Shown: positions 24,241 to 32,473 of the stretch, piece by piece
Layout: each line of letters starts with the position of its first letter
Position numbering within the stretch: the stretch's first letter is position 1
Origin: a virus
DNA length: 35,631 nt
Strand: one strand, 5' to 3'
Virus record (IMG/VR): IMGVR_UViG_3300028388_001959
Location: 1 to 35,631 of that record
Translations under genes and position numbers: made by a program
Notes under the pieces: generated by a model
What the model saw: the letters and a program-made list of their open reading frames with translations, nothing else
The model's database searches: none
Told to the model about the DNA's origin: nothing

Positions 24241-25407
24241 ATGAACGACACATACATCACGCGAGGCCGCGGGACGCTCGCGAACCTCATCAACGAACTC
24301 GAACGCCAGCAGGACACGAAGGTGGACTTCGTGGCCGACGCACGGCAGTTCGGCGTTCACTTCAACGGCGACGGCTTGATGATCGGCGGCGTCGATGAAC
24401 GCGTGCGTGAATGGATGCCCGACGAGTCAGGGTTCACGCGCAACGGCCTGAACCAGTTTCTCGCGAAGTGCGATCCTGGCGTGCCTCGCACGTTCTACGA
24501 CAAGCTGCCGCAGGACAACATCACGAGCGACTTCTTGACGCACCTGTTCCGCAACAGCGGCAAGCGTCGCCTGTTTCGGATGCTCGACGGCAAGGTGCGT
24601 GCCGTGCAGTCCGATCAGTACAAGATCGTGGATCACATCGACCTCGCGTTCAGCGCATTACAGACGGTGCAGGCGGTCGGCGGCGAAGTGATCGACTGCC
24701 GCCTCACTGACAGCGAGATGCGCATCTCGTTCACGACGCGCGAGGTCGCTGGTCGTGTGATCGCTGGACAGAAGGAAGGGCCTGCTGGCTGGCAGGCCGA
24801 CGCAACGTTCCGCAAGATGACGGGCCTCCGTTGGGGCGACTACGAGCCGCCGTTCGGAAGTGAGACTGTGCATCCGTGCATTTCACTTCGCAACAGTGAG
24901 ACGGGTCAAGGTGGCCTTCACGTTGAGATGGGAATCCTCGAATCGGCGTGCTTGAACATGGCGCTCGTGCAGAAGCAGATCGCGAAGGTGCACTTGGGTC
25001 AGCGTATGGAGGTCGGCATGTATGAGGCCGACACGCGCGAAGCGATGGGCCGTGCGCTCATCATGCAAGTTCGCGACGTGCTGCAACGTTCGTTCAACCC
25101 GGAGTGGTTCAACAAGCTATGCGCGAAGCTGAACGAGACGGCGAGCACGGAGATCGAGCACCCGACGTCGGCTGTGATGAACTTCGCCGCCGTTCACAAG
25201 ATGCCCGACGCACAGCGCGACAAGGTGCTCCAGCACTTCCTGTCCGAAGCACAGTACAACGTCTTCCAGCTTGCGCGCGCGGTGTCGCGCAGTGCGCAGG
25301 AATTCGATGCAGGCGCAGCGACCGAGATGGAGCAACTCGCCGGCGAGACGATGGTGAGCGCGTTGATCGCAAAGAAGTGCGATCGCGCCGAAGCCATCAC
25401 GAGATAG
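24241..25407 (+). CDS. DUF932-like phage/plasmid protein
   Basis: The 388-residue protein resembles the DUF932 (TIGR03299-like) family found in phages and plasmids. Supporting features are YDKLPQDN with FRNSGKRRLFRMLDGKVRAVQSDQYKIVDH near 105-140, the ISLRNSETGQGGLHVEMGILESACLN block near 215-240, and later helices. The family's biochemical role is unresolved; members often lie in recombination or replication regions, which fits the SbcDC-like gene nearby. The ATG follows AGGAGCGAACGAC, an extended ribosome-binding site shared with other early genes here. A terminator hairpin lies just upstream. Confidence 0.7.
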   Translation: MNDTYITRGRGTLANLINELERQQDTKVDFVADARQFGVHFNGDGLMIGGVDERVREWMPDESGFTRNGLNQFLAKCDPGVPRTFYDKLPQDNITSDFLTHLFRNSGKRRLFRMLDGKVRAVQSDQYKIVDHIDLAFSALQTVQAVGGEVIDCRLTDSEMRISFTTREVAGRVIAGQKEGPAGWQADATFRKMTGLRWGDYEPPFGSETVHPCISLRNSETGQGGLHVEMGILESACLNMALVQKQIAKVHLGQRMEVGMYEADTREAMGRALIMQVRDVLQRSFNPEWFNKLCAKLNETASTEIEHPTSAVMNFAAVHKMPDAQRDKVLQHFLSEAQYNVFQLARAVSRSAQEFDAGAATEMEQLAGETMVSALIAKKCDRAEAITR

Positions 25408-25415
25408 GAGCAGCG

Positions 25416-26588
25416 ATGAACGTACCGAAGAAGCGCGACGCGAGCGCCGTCGCGAAGGTCAAGGTGAGCGGTCAGCCGATAGCGGTCGATCGCATCATCA
25501 ACCGAACCGCGCTCAAGCTGGAGTTGAATCGGCCTGCGCCCGAAGGGTTCGTGCCGATCATCGACGGCGTGGTCATTGACCCGGAAGGCGACACCTACCA
25601 GTTGCCAGGAGGTGCGCGCGGGTTCAGCGCGTCGTTCTTGGCTCGCGTGCAGAACGCGGCGGGCATCCAGCAGACGGAAACGTACCACCGCGAAGTGGTC
25701 GTGAACGGCGAAGACGGCATCGAGGTTGAGGTCGTCGCCATTCGGCCTCGTGCTGGCGAGCTTCCGTTGCAAGCGCGAGCGATCTGCCGCATGTCGTACG
25801 TGGACGCCTATACGCGCTACCTGCGCAGAGGCACCGACGACAGCGAGAAAGAGAAGGCGCGTGAGCGTTCGTTCCTGCCTCGCAAGCTGGAGACGATGGC
25901 GATGAACCGTTGCATCGCGAAGCTCGCAGGCATCAAGCGCGCCGAACGCGGCGACCTGCTGCGAACGGAGCACGGGCCTGTCGTGTGGGCCTTCCGCCGC
26001 GACCAGCTCGACATGGCGCGCGACGACGTGCGCGCTGCGTACATTGACGCGGCGGCATCGAGCGCGGGGCGCCTGTTCGGGAAGGCGGCGGCGCTCGACG
26101 ACGCAACGGAAGGCGCACCGCTCGACATCGCAAGCGAGGAGCACACGGTGCGCCCGGACGATCCTGAGCTTGGCGCTGTCAGCGATGTCGAGTACGAAGA
26201 CGAAGGCGAGGCTGTCTGGGAAGACGTTGCCGACGAACCAGCGCCCGAAGACGAGCCGGAGGCCGAAGTCGCAGAACCGGAGGACGGAGCCGACGGTGGC
26301 GAAGATTCGCACTCTACGCTCTTCCCGCCCGCTTGGCCCTACGAGCCCGACAGCGACATCTCGCAAGGCATCCTGAACGTCAACACGAAGCGCGGGATGT
26401 GGCTGAAGGTGAAGGATCTGCCCGTTTCGGTGTGCAACGTGTTCCTGGCGTCGTGGAGCATTGAGACGGAGTACGACGCTGAAGCCGACGAGCACGGCGT
26501 GTTCGCGCTTTGGCAAGACAGCAAAGCCGACGCGCCGAAACGCGCGACGTGCAAGGTCCTCATGATGCACTTCGGCATCGAGGAGTGA
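25416..26588 (+). CDS. Acidic early protein, possible recombination factor
   Basis: The 390-residue protein starts at ATG 25416 behind AGGAGCAGCG. Residues 1-200 hold a folded part with MSYVDAYTRYLRRG and RSFLPRKLETMAMNRCIAKLAGIKRA, a helix pattern somewhat like the late helices of phage single-strand annealing proteins. Residues about 240-300 are strongly acidic (Glu/Asp with Pro). A small C-terminal domain (about 310-390) ends it. Between a DUF932-like protein and an SbcDC-like nuclease, an annealing or DNA-binding role is plausible. I cannot assign a family with confidence. An alternative upstream frame start exists, but it overlaps the previous gene heavily and lacks a site. Confidence 0.6.
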   Translation: MNVPKKRDASAVAKVKVSGQPIAVDRIINRTALKLELNRPAPEGFVPIIDGVVIDPEGDTYQLPGGARGFSASFLARVQNAAGIQQTETYHREVVVNGEDGIEVEVVAIRPRAGELPLQARAICRMSYVDAYTRYLRRGTDDSEKEKARERSFLPRKLETMAMNRCIAKLAGIKRAERGDLLRTEHGPVVWAFRRDQLDMARDDVRAAYIDAAASSAGRLFGKAAALDDATEGAPLDIASEEHTVRPDDPELGAVSDVEYEDEGEAVWEDVADEPAPEDEPEAEVAEPEDGADGGEDSHSTLFPPAWPYEPDSDISQGILNVNTKRGMWLKVKDLPVSVCNVFLASWSIETEYDAEADEHGVFALWQDSKADAPKRATCKVLMMHFGIEE

Positions 26589-26596
26589 CACGAACG

Positions 26597-26650
26597 GGAT
26601 GCGGTCGCGGTGCGCTGTAGGCTCCTAGGCCGCATCGACGGCCGCATCCC
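26597..26650 (+). terminator. Hairpin before SbcDC-like gene
   Basis: GGGATGCGG (26597-26605) pairs with CCGCATCCC (26642-26650), a perfect 9-bp stem around a 36-base loop. No U-run follows. It may protect or tune the message just before the extended ribosome-binding site of the next gene. Confidence 0.45.
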
Positions 26651-26665
26651 ACGAAGGAGCGAACG

Positions 26666-29600
26666 ATGAGCAAGATCAGAATCGCGTGCACGTCTGACTG
26701 GCATGTATGCGATCGAAACCTAGAGGCGTGCAAGCACGCGCTCGACGAAGTGGCGCAGGTAGTCGAAGCGAACAGGCCCGACTACGTTGCGCTCCTTGGC
26801 GACCTGACGCATGTGCGCGGGAAGCTCGATGCGTCGAGTGCGTTGCTGATCAAGGACACGCTTCGCGACCTGCGTGCGCACGGCGCCCAAGTGGTCGCCA
26901 TCCCAGGCAATCATGATCTGTACAGGAACGGCGAAGGATCGAACCTCGATGCCTTGCTGGCGCACACAGGCGACGACGACAGGCTCGTGCCCGACGACGA
27001 GGCGATGCAGCTTCACAGTGGTCCGTCGTGCGTTGAACTCGCCGAAGGCGTCGGCGCGTTCTTCCTGCCGTTCTATCACAAGTGGCAGTATGACGTTGAA
27101 GGTACGGACGACGAACTCGTGGCCGACCTTCAGCACTTCATCAAGGGCGCACAGGCAACGCTTCGTTCATGGGGGTGCACGACGTTGCTGTGCTTCACGC
27201 ACATGAGCATCGTCGGCGCAGAGTTCGACAACGAGCAGATGATGAAAGTCGGTCACGACCTGGCGCTGCCAGCGAGCGCGTTCGACGGATTCGACCTCGT
27301 TGTTTCCGGTCACATGCACAGGCCGCAGACGTTGCGCACAGGAACGGGCGAGATCGTGTACATCGGCGCGTTGCAGCCGTTCACGTTCGGCGATCGGTGG
27401 ACGCAACCTCGTGTCGTGCTCGTCGAAGCAGAAGCAGGCGGCAACGTCTCATGGTCGGAGTACCCGTTGACGGTCAAGCACGCGTTGCTTCGTTTGAAGT
27501 TCGACCTTGAAGAGTATACGAAGCACTGGAACGGCCTGAGCATCCCGCTTGCGGTCGAGCAGTTCATCGACGCGCACGGGCACGGTCAACTCGACGGCGC
27601 ACGCGTGCGCGTTGAAGCGTGTTTGTCGTCTTCGCAGATCGCGCTGCTCGACAAGGATTGGCAGGCGGGCGTCGTGCGCAAGTACGCGCTGCGTGAGTTG
27701 AAGATCCTGCCGCGACGCACCGACAACGAGCTGATCGCCGCCGTCGAGGGCATCGAGAAGATGACGATGGCGAAGCTCATCGACCTATGGGTCGGCGAGC
27801 AGCCGATGTCGAGCGAGGAGCGCGCGAACGTTCGGAAGTGGGCGGCGCACATCGAAGGCGAGGCTGGCGTGCAGCGCAACGACAGTGCGTTCGATCATGT
27901 TCCAATCCGCACGACAGCGACGAACTGGAAGCAGTGGTCCGAGTTCGATGTCGTCATTGACGACTGGCCCTCAACCGTATGCATCCACGGCGACAACGCT
28001 GTCGGGAAGTCGAACCTCGCCGAAGCCGAAGCGTTCGCGCTGTATGGCGTGAACATGAAGGGCACGAGGCTCGCGAACTGCGTGAAGGACGGCGAGAAAA
28101 AGTGCGCCGTATCGCACGAGTTCACATCGAACGGCGTGACCTATCGCGTGATCCGTTCGCTCACGCTGCGCAAGGACCGCCTCAGCGCAAGCACGACGCT
28201 GAAGTTCCTGAACGTAGACGAAGGTATGCGCGAGCTGTCGGTCGGCACGAACAAAGAAACGCAAGCGATGATCGACGACCTCGTTGGGCCGATCGAGCAC
28301 TACCGTATGCGCTTCGCTCAACAGCAGGACATCGCTGGCCTGATCGAACAGAGCGATGAGCAGCGCCTTGACACGTTCCAACGCTTGCTTGCGTTCGACC
28401 TGGGCGCACGTTCCGAGGTCGCGCGCATCGAAGTTCGCAAGGCGGAAGGACGCAAAGCGGAAGCACTCGCGCAGGCGAACGCGTTGCTGGCGATGAACGA
28501 TGAGGCATGGCGCACGATGCCGGCTCACGTTCGCCTGCATGTGAGCCAGGACGAGCCTGAGGTCGCGACAGTCGAACGCCTCTTGGAAGAGGCACGCACG
28601 AAGACGAACGAGGCGCACGCCGTCCTCGACACGTACATCGAGCGAGGCGAACGCCTCGCGTTGGCGGCGTCGGCGTTGGCTGAGGAGCGCGCTGGCATGG
28701 AAGGCGAGCTTCGCGGATTGCCTGTGCCTGATCTGCAAGCGGCGCACGATCGTGTCGCGTCGTGCGAGCGACGCTTGAAGGAGCGGCAGGACGCGATGAC
28801 GCGCCTGCTCGATGACGAGCCGCCGCCCGTCGAACATGCGCCCGACGACGAGGACCTCGAAGGCTTCGCGATGACGTTCGGTATGGCCACCGACGAGTTG
28901 CGAGACGACATGGAAGCGGCCGAAGGCCGCCGCGGTGTCCTTCGCGGACTTGAAGGGACGTTGATCGCGTTGCGTGCGGAGCGCGATACGCTGGCAAAGC
29001 AAGCGTCGGGCACAGAACACGACCTCCCGTGTCATGGCATGTACAGCCAGGAAGGCACTCAATTATGGGAGGCGTGCCCGTTGACGCGTGACTTGCTTGA
29101 ACGCGGTGAACGCATCGCGAAGCTCGATCGCGAGATCGGACTACAGGGATTGGCGATCGAGAACGCGGAAGAGGACCTCGCGCTTGCGCTTGAACAGGTC
29201 GAACGCCAGCAGGAGCACGTTGAGCGAACGCAACGCGACCTCGATTCAGCGAAGGCGATGCGTAGCGCGTACGTCGTTCGCGGCGCTTGGCTGCGTCGGT
29301 GCGAGGACCTGACAGCAGACGTTGATGCGGCGGCGCGTGCGTTGGTCGAGGCGCAAGATCAGCGCGATGCCGAGTTGAAGGCATACGAAGAGGCGAACGC
29401 AAAGCGCAGCCAACTCAGCCAACGCGTCCTTGAGTTGCGTCAAGACGAAGCGAACGCCAACGAAGCGAAGATCGACAACGAACGGCTCATCAAGGTGAAG
29501 GCGAGCGAGCTTGATGAGTACAAGGACCGCGCGCGTGCGCTTGAAGGCGCGCTGCACTCGCTTGAGCGGTGCGAGGAACGTCGGTTGCAGGCCGAGGAGC

Positions 29601-30151
29601 ACAAGGAGGACGCCGCGTTCGCCGACAAGCAGATCGCGACGCTTGAGGCGTATCGGAAGGCGTGCGGGCGCACAGGCATCCCGCTCATCTTCCTGCGAAC
29701 GGTCGTGCCCGAGTACGAGCGGCTCGTGAACGCGATGCTCGCGCCCGTGGACATGCGCTACGAGCTGGCAACGACGCGCACGACGACGACGGGCGACGAG
29801 CGGCCTTCGCTCGATCAGCACTTCGTTGACGCGAACGGACGGCATCCAGTCAAGGAGGCATCGGGCTTCCAGCGTGTCGTGCTTGGCGTCGCGCTGCGCT
29901 TGGCGTTGACGAAGCTGCATGGCGACCTCACGGGCAGCGGAGTTTCGACAGTGTGGCAGGATGAAGGATGGGGCGCGTTCAGCGAGCAGAACATCCCGTT
30001 GGCTGCCGAGATGATCGCGAACGTGACGGACGTGATGGGCGGTCGCTACGTGTACATCACGCACGTTCCCGAGCTTCAGGAAACGGCGCGTGCGCGTATC
30101 CTCGTGACGAAGGATACCGATGGATCACAGCTCGACCTCGTAGTAGGTTGA
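26666..30151 (+). CDS. Single-chain SbcD-SbcC-like nuclease/ATPase
   Basis: This 1161-residue protein joins both subunits of the Mre11-Rad50 (SbcDC; T4 gp47-gp46) machine. Residues 1 to about 410 are the Mre11-like phosphoesterase: D11-x-H13, GD at 45-46 (GDLTH where GDxxD is usual), GNHD at 81-84, His179 in FTHMS, and GHMH at 215-218. Then comes the Rad50-like ATPase: Walker A GDNAVGKS at 442-449, long coiled coils (about 580-1000), signature-like EASGFQR near 1064-1070 and Walker B VWQDEG at 1096-1101. The hook lacks CxxC and instead has Cys789 and Cys804-Pro805. Such enzymes process DNA ends in recombination-dependent replication. The fusion is clear; the activity is inferred. Confidence 0.88.
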   Translation: MSKIRIACTSDWHVCDRNLEACKHALDEVAQVVEANRPDYVALLGDLTHVRGKLDASSALLIKDTLRDLRAHGAQVVAIPGNHDLYRNGEGSNLDALLAHTGDDDRLVPDDEAMQLHSGPSCVELAEGVGAFFLPFYHKWQYDVEGTDDELVADLQHFIKGAQATLRSWGCTTLLCFTHMSIVGAEFDNEQMMKVGHDLALPASAFDGFDLVVSGHMHRPQTLRTGTGEIVYIGALQPFTFGDRWTQPRVVLVEAEAGGNVSWSEYPLTVKHALLRLKFDLEEYTKHWNGLSIPLAVEQFIDAHGHGQLDGARVRVEACLSSSQIALLDKDWQAGVVRKYALRELKILPRRTDNELIAAVEGIEKMTMAKLIDLWVGEQPMSSEERANVRKWAAHIEGEAGVQRNDSAFDHVPIRTTATNWKQWSEFDVVIDDWPSTVCIHGDNAVGKSNLAEAEAFALYGVNMKGTRLANCVKDGEKKCAVSHEFTSNGVTYRVIRSLTLRKDRLSASTTLKFLNVDEGMRELSVGTNKETQAMIDDLVGPIEHYRMRFAQQQDIAGLIEQSDEQRLDTFQRLLAFDLGARSEVARIEVRKAEGRKAEALAQANALLAMNDEAWRTMPAHVRLHVSQDEPEVATVERLLEEARTKTNEAHAVLDTYIERGERLALAASALAEERAGMEGELRGLPVPDLQAAHDRVASCERRLKERQDAMTRLLDDEPPPVEHAPDDEDLEGFAMTFGMATDELRDDMEAAEGRRGVLRGLEGTLIALRAERDTLAKQASGTEHDLPCHGMYSQEGTQLWEACPLTRDLLERGERIAKLDREIGLQGLAIENAEEDLALALEQVERQQEHVERTQRDLDSAKAMRSAYVVRGAWLRRCEDLTADVDAAARALVEAQDQRDAELKAYEEANAKRSQLSQRVLELRQDEANANEAKIDNERLIKVKASELDEYKDRARALEGALHSLERCEERRLQAEEHKEDAAFADKQIATLEAYRKACGRTGIPLIFLRTVVPEYERLVNAMLAPVDMRYELATTRTTTTGDERPSLDQHFVDANGRHPVKEASGFQRVVLGVALRLALTKLHGDLTGSGVSTVWQDEGWGAFSEQNIPLAAEMIANVTDVMGGRYVYITHVPELQETARARILVTKDTDGSQLDLVVG

Positions 30152-30219
30152 CGAAGGCGCGGAGGCGGCGGCGAGGCATGGTGCCTTGTCGCCGCCGACG
30201 CGTGAACGAAGGAGCGAAC

Positions 30220-30489
30220 GTGAACGAGGAAGCGAAGAAGGTGCCGACGAACGTGCGGCAGGTTGTGATCGCACACGAGATGCTGAGTCGAGCGATCCGC
30301 GATGCGATGCACGAGTATCCTCAGCTCTATGCGGCAGTGATGGGCTGCCTTCGCGATCAGCACGCAGCGAAGGAAGGCGACGCGTTCCACGTCAGCGCGA
30401 TGATCTGCGCGTTGCCTGCCGATGCGCCTGAGCCGTCGCGCATCGTGCGTGCAACGGGACCGTTGCCTGACATCAAGGGAGGCGCGTGA
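30220..30489 (+). CDS. Small early protein of unknown function
   Basis: A GTG start at 30220 follows the extended site ACGAAGGAGCGAAC exactly. The 89-residue product has a helix (VVIAHEMLSRAIRDAMHEYPQLYAAVMGCLRDQH) and a short loop-rich tail. I do not recognise it. Its stop overlaps the next start (GTGATG). A GC hairpin with a small bulge (about 30170-30199) lies just upstream. Confidence 0.6.
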   Translation: MNEEAKKVPTNVRQVVIAHEMLSRAIRDAMHEYPQLYAAVMGCLRDQHAAKEGDAFHVSAMICALPADAPEPSRIVRATGPLPDIKGGA

Positions 30490-30821
30490 TGGGATCGCCG
30501 CGAGCGAGAGCGTACAAGCGTTGGTTGGAGTTCCATGAAGCGAACCCGCACATCTATCGCGAGATCGTGGAGCGTGCGTTCAGGTTGACGTCGCGAGGGT
30601 ACACGCGGTTCGGCTTGCAGATCATCATCGAGTCGATTCGCTACGATCACGCCATTCGCACGAAGGGCGAACTTTATAAGATCAACAACACGCACGCCGC
30701 GTTCTATTCGCGCAAGCTCGTGGCCGACTACCCGGTGCTTGCTGACGTGATCGTGCGGCGCAAGTCGATGGCAGACGACGACGGCGGACCCGAGCCTATG
30801 GAGCTGTTCGCGCATGAGTGA
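30489..30821 (+). CDS. Conserved-type phage protein of unknown function
   Basis: The 110-residue protein has the layout of a hypothetical protein often seen in phage replication regions: WLEFHEANPHIYREIVERAF, then GYTRFGLQIIIESIRYDHAIR, a short N-N-T-H turn and FYSRKLVADYPVLADVIVRRKS. Its role is unknown. The ATG overlaps the upstream stop; GTG 30486 could start it one codon earlier. The end overlaps the next tiny gene by 8 bases. Confidence 0.65.
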   Translation: MGSPRARAYKRWLEFHEANPHIYREIVERAFRLTSRGYTRFGLQIIIESIRYDHAIRTKGELYKINNTHAAFYSRKLVADYPVLADVIVRRKSMADDDGGPEPMELFAHE

Positions 30822-30966
30822 GATCAGGTTGAACAACTCGCGCAAGAGTCGCGAGATCGGGATGCTGAAGGCGGTCATCAAGAAGAAGGACGCGAAGATC
30901 GAACGGCTTGAAGCGCGCGTTCGGTACCTTGAGAAGCAACTCAAGCAAGGAGACGAGGAGCGATGA
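30814..30966 (+). CDS. Small coiled-coil protein, 50 residues
   Basis: The gene starts at ATG 30814 inside the end of the previous gene and stops at TGA 30964-30966, itself overlapping the next ATG. The product is basic at its N terminus and then a heptad-like helix (DAKIERLEARVRYLEKQLKQ), so it probably dimerises. It is too small to assign. The overlaps on both sides support its reality. Confidence 0.55.
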   Translation: MSEIRLNNSRKSREIGMLKAVIKKKDAKIERLEARVRYLEKQLKQGDEER

Positions 30967-31400
30967 AGTGGAAGCAAGCGACAATCGGTGCAGTGGTCGG
31001 TGCGGCAGTGACGATCGCGCCGTTGCTGTATTTCGGTTATTGGGGGCAGATGTTCGGCGCTGCTGATCGCACGACGAAGGAGATCCCAGGCACAGGCTTT
31101 CGTTGGATGCGTGCGACGGTGAACGACGAACCGCGAGCGTCCGTGCAGTTCAACGACGCCGCCTGGCTGCCATGGTGGATTCTCGAAGACGCTGACGCGT
31201 TGCGCGTGTACGGCTGCAATCTGTACCCGTGCGACTACTACACGGGCAGCGGGACGACGGAGCGCGTGCTGTTCGTGCAGGTGGAGCCGTTCCGTGACGA
31301 CGTGCTGAACGTCGCGCTCGCAGGATCGCCGACAGATCCAACGCGAACGCGTGCGATCCAAGTGCCACACGATCGGTGGGAGGCGGTGGTTCAGCGATGA
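30963..31400 (+). CDS. Membrane-anchored protein with exported Cys domain
   Basis: The 145-residue product has an N-terminal membrane span (about 7-32: ATIGAVVGAAVTIAPLLYFGYW) preceded by Lys residues, so it is probably anchored in the inner membrane with the C-terminal domain outside. That domain has a Cys pair in YGCNLYPCDYY, which could form a disulfide. An exported, anchored, small domain in an early operon is typical of superinfection-exclusion or host-envelope proteins, but this is inference only. I do not recognise a family. Confidence 0.55.
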   Translation: MKWKQATIGAVVGAAVTIAPLLYFGYWGQMFGAADRTTKEIPGTGFRWMRATVNDEPRASVQFNDAAWLPWWILEDADALRVYGCNLYPCDYYTGSGTTERVLFVQVEPFRDDVLNVALAGSPTDPTRTRAIQVPHDRWEAVVQR

Positions 31401-31657
31401 GCACGTATCAACCGAACGGCGACGGAACGTGCAAGCGATGCGGGCGTGATGTGGGCGCGCACGATGGAGGGCATGAGTTCGTGGAGTGCTACTGCCTCGA
31501 CTGCTCCGAAGCTCAAGAGTTCGGCGAGTTCGGAGTGTGCGCTCACTTGATCCCATCACCGCTTGACGGCGGCGCGTCGGCCACAGAGTGCGGACGTGCG
31601 TCCGACCATCCGATCCACGACATCGGCCGCGTGCTGCGATGCCCGGAGGTGAAGTGA
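31397..31657 (+). CDS. Small zinc-ribbon-like protein
   Basis: The 86-residue protein has two Cys pairs near the N terminus (CKRCG at 12-16 and YCLDC near 32-36), spaced as in a zinc ribbon, and further Cys residues later (VCAHL, ECGRA and CPEVK). The His/Asp/Cys content suggests metal binding; DNA or RNA contact is possible. The ATG overlaps the previous stop and its own stop overlaps the next start, so it is part of the early operon. I can assign no function. Confidence 0.6.
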   Translation: MSTYQPNGDGTCKRCGRDVGAHDGGHEFVECYCLDCSEAQEFGEFGVCAHLIPSPLDGGASATECGRASDHPIHDIGRVLRCPEVK

Positions 31658-31953
31658 TGCCGCACGATCACAACGAACGTCACGAGGACCGCGCTGTGAG
31701 CAGGCCGAACCCTCAAAGCGACGCGCCTGTCGCGCTGCGCAAGGCGCAGGATGGAACGTACGGCGTGACCTATGGCGATCACGTCGTGCTGACGGGCGAA
31801 AGCTACGCGTTCGCGAATCACGTCGTTGCCGCACTACGAGGCGCGACGTGGCCTTGCAGCGAGGCCGAAGACATCGCCAGGTCGTTCCTCAAGACCATCA
31901 AGGTGAAGCGAACGCGACGTGGCAAGCGCGGCGGCAGGAGGGGCAAGCAATGA
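31657..31953 (+). CDS. Basic-tailed early protein, unknown function
   Basis: The 98-residue product has a polar N terminus with His residues, a beta-rich middle (GTYGVTYGDHVVLTGESYAFANHVVAALRG), and a strongly basic tail (KVKRTRRGKRGGRRGKQ) that could bind nucleic acid. I do not recognise a family. It starts at ATG 31657, overlapping the zinc-ribbon stop, behind GGAGGTG. The end overlaps the resolvase-like gene. Confidence 0.6.
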   Translation: MPHDHNERHEDRAVSRPNPQSDAPVALRKAQDGTYGVTYGDHVVLTGESYAFANHVVAALRGATWPCSEAEDIARSFLKTIKVKRTRRGKRGGRRGKQ

Positions 31954-32297
31954 GCGGCATCCGATCACGACGCAAGGGAGCGAACGGTGAGCGCGAGCTT
32001 GTGAACTTGCTGAAAGCGAAGGGTCTGAACGCGCGACGCATCGCGATGCTTCAGACGAACCGTGACAACAACGACCCGGACGTGGACGTTGCCGATCACC
32101 CGGAGCTGCACATTGAGTGCAAGCGCGGCAAGAAGGTGAACGTTCACGCCGCGATGCGACAGGCGATCAAGGCAAGCACAGAACGAAGCGTGCCTTGCGT
32201 GATGTATCGAAACGACGGTGACGAATGGCTCGCAATCCTGCGGGTCACAGACCTCATCGACTACATGAACGGAGCGAACGATGACGACGAAGCCTGA
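31950..32297 (+). CDS. PDDEXK resolvase-like nuclease
   Basis: The 115-residue protein fits the small archaeal/phage Holliday-junction resolvase type of PDDEXK nuclease. It shows KGANGEREL with Glu16, a PD-like region DPDVDV with Asp44 and Asp46, and IECKRGKK with Glu56 and Lys58, giving the E...D...ExK set. After it, VHAAMRQAIKAS and VPCVMYRNDGDEWLAILR are typical of the fold. It would cut branched DNA before or during packaging, fitting the SbcDC-like gene. The start overlaps the previous gene by 4 bases. Confidence 0.82.
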   Translation: MSGIRSRRKGANGERELVNLLKAKGLNARRIAMLQTNRDNNDPDVDVADHPELHIECKRGKKVNVHAAMRQAIKASTERSVPCVMYRNDGDEWLAILRVTDLIDYMNGANDDDEA

Positions 32298-32472
32298 CAC
32301 TGAAACCCGCGACACGACCATGATTCACGTGCGCGTGCCTTCGGACCTTCGCAAGAAGCTGGCGATCATCGCCGCTGCGGAGGAGACGAGCATGACGGCG
32401 ATCATCAACGGTCTGATCGAAAACTATGTGCGCGTCACGATGGAAGTCTCGATGCGGAAGGCCGCCGAATGA
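32281..32472 (+). CDS. Ribbon-helix-helix (Arc-type) protein
   Basis: The 63-residue protein has the ribbon-helix-helix pattern: a strand TMIHVRVPSDLRKKL with alternating residues at 14-20, a helix KKLAIIAAAEE, a turn, then a helix TSMTAIINGLIENYVRVT. Such proteins dimerise and bind operators through the strand, so it is a candidate transcription regulator of the phage. The ATG sits in the end of the resolvase-like gene behind CGGAGCGAACG, the same extended site as other early genes. Confidence 0.75.
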   Translation: MTTKPDTETRDTTMIHVRVPSDLRKKLAIIAAAEETSMTAIINGLIENYVRVTMEVSMRKAAE

Positions 32473-32473
32473 C

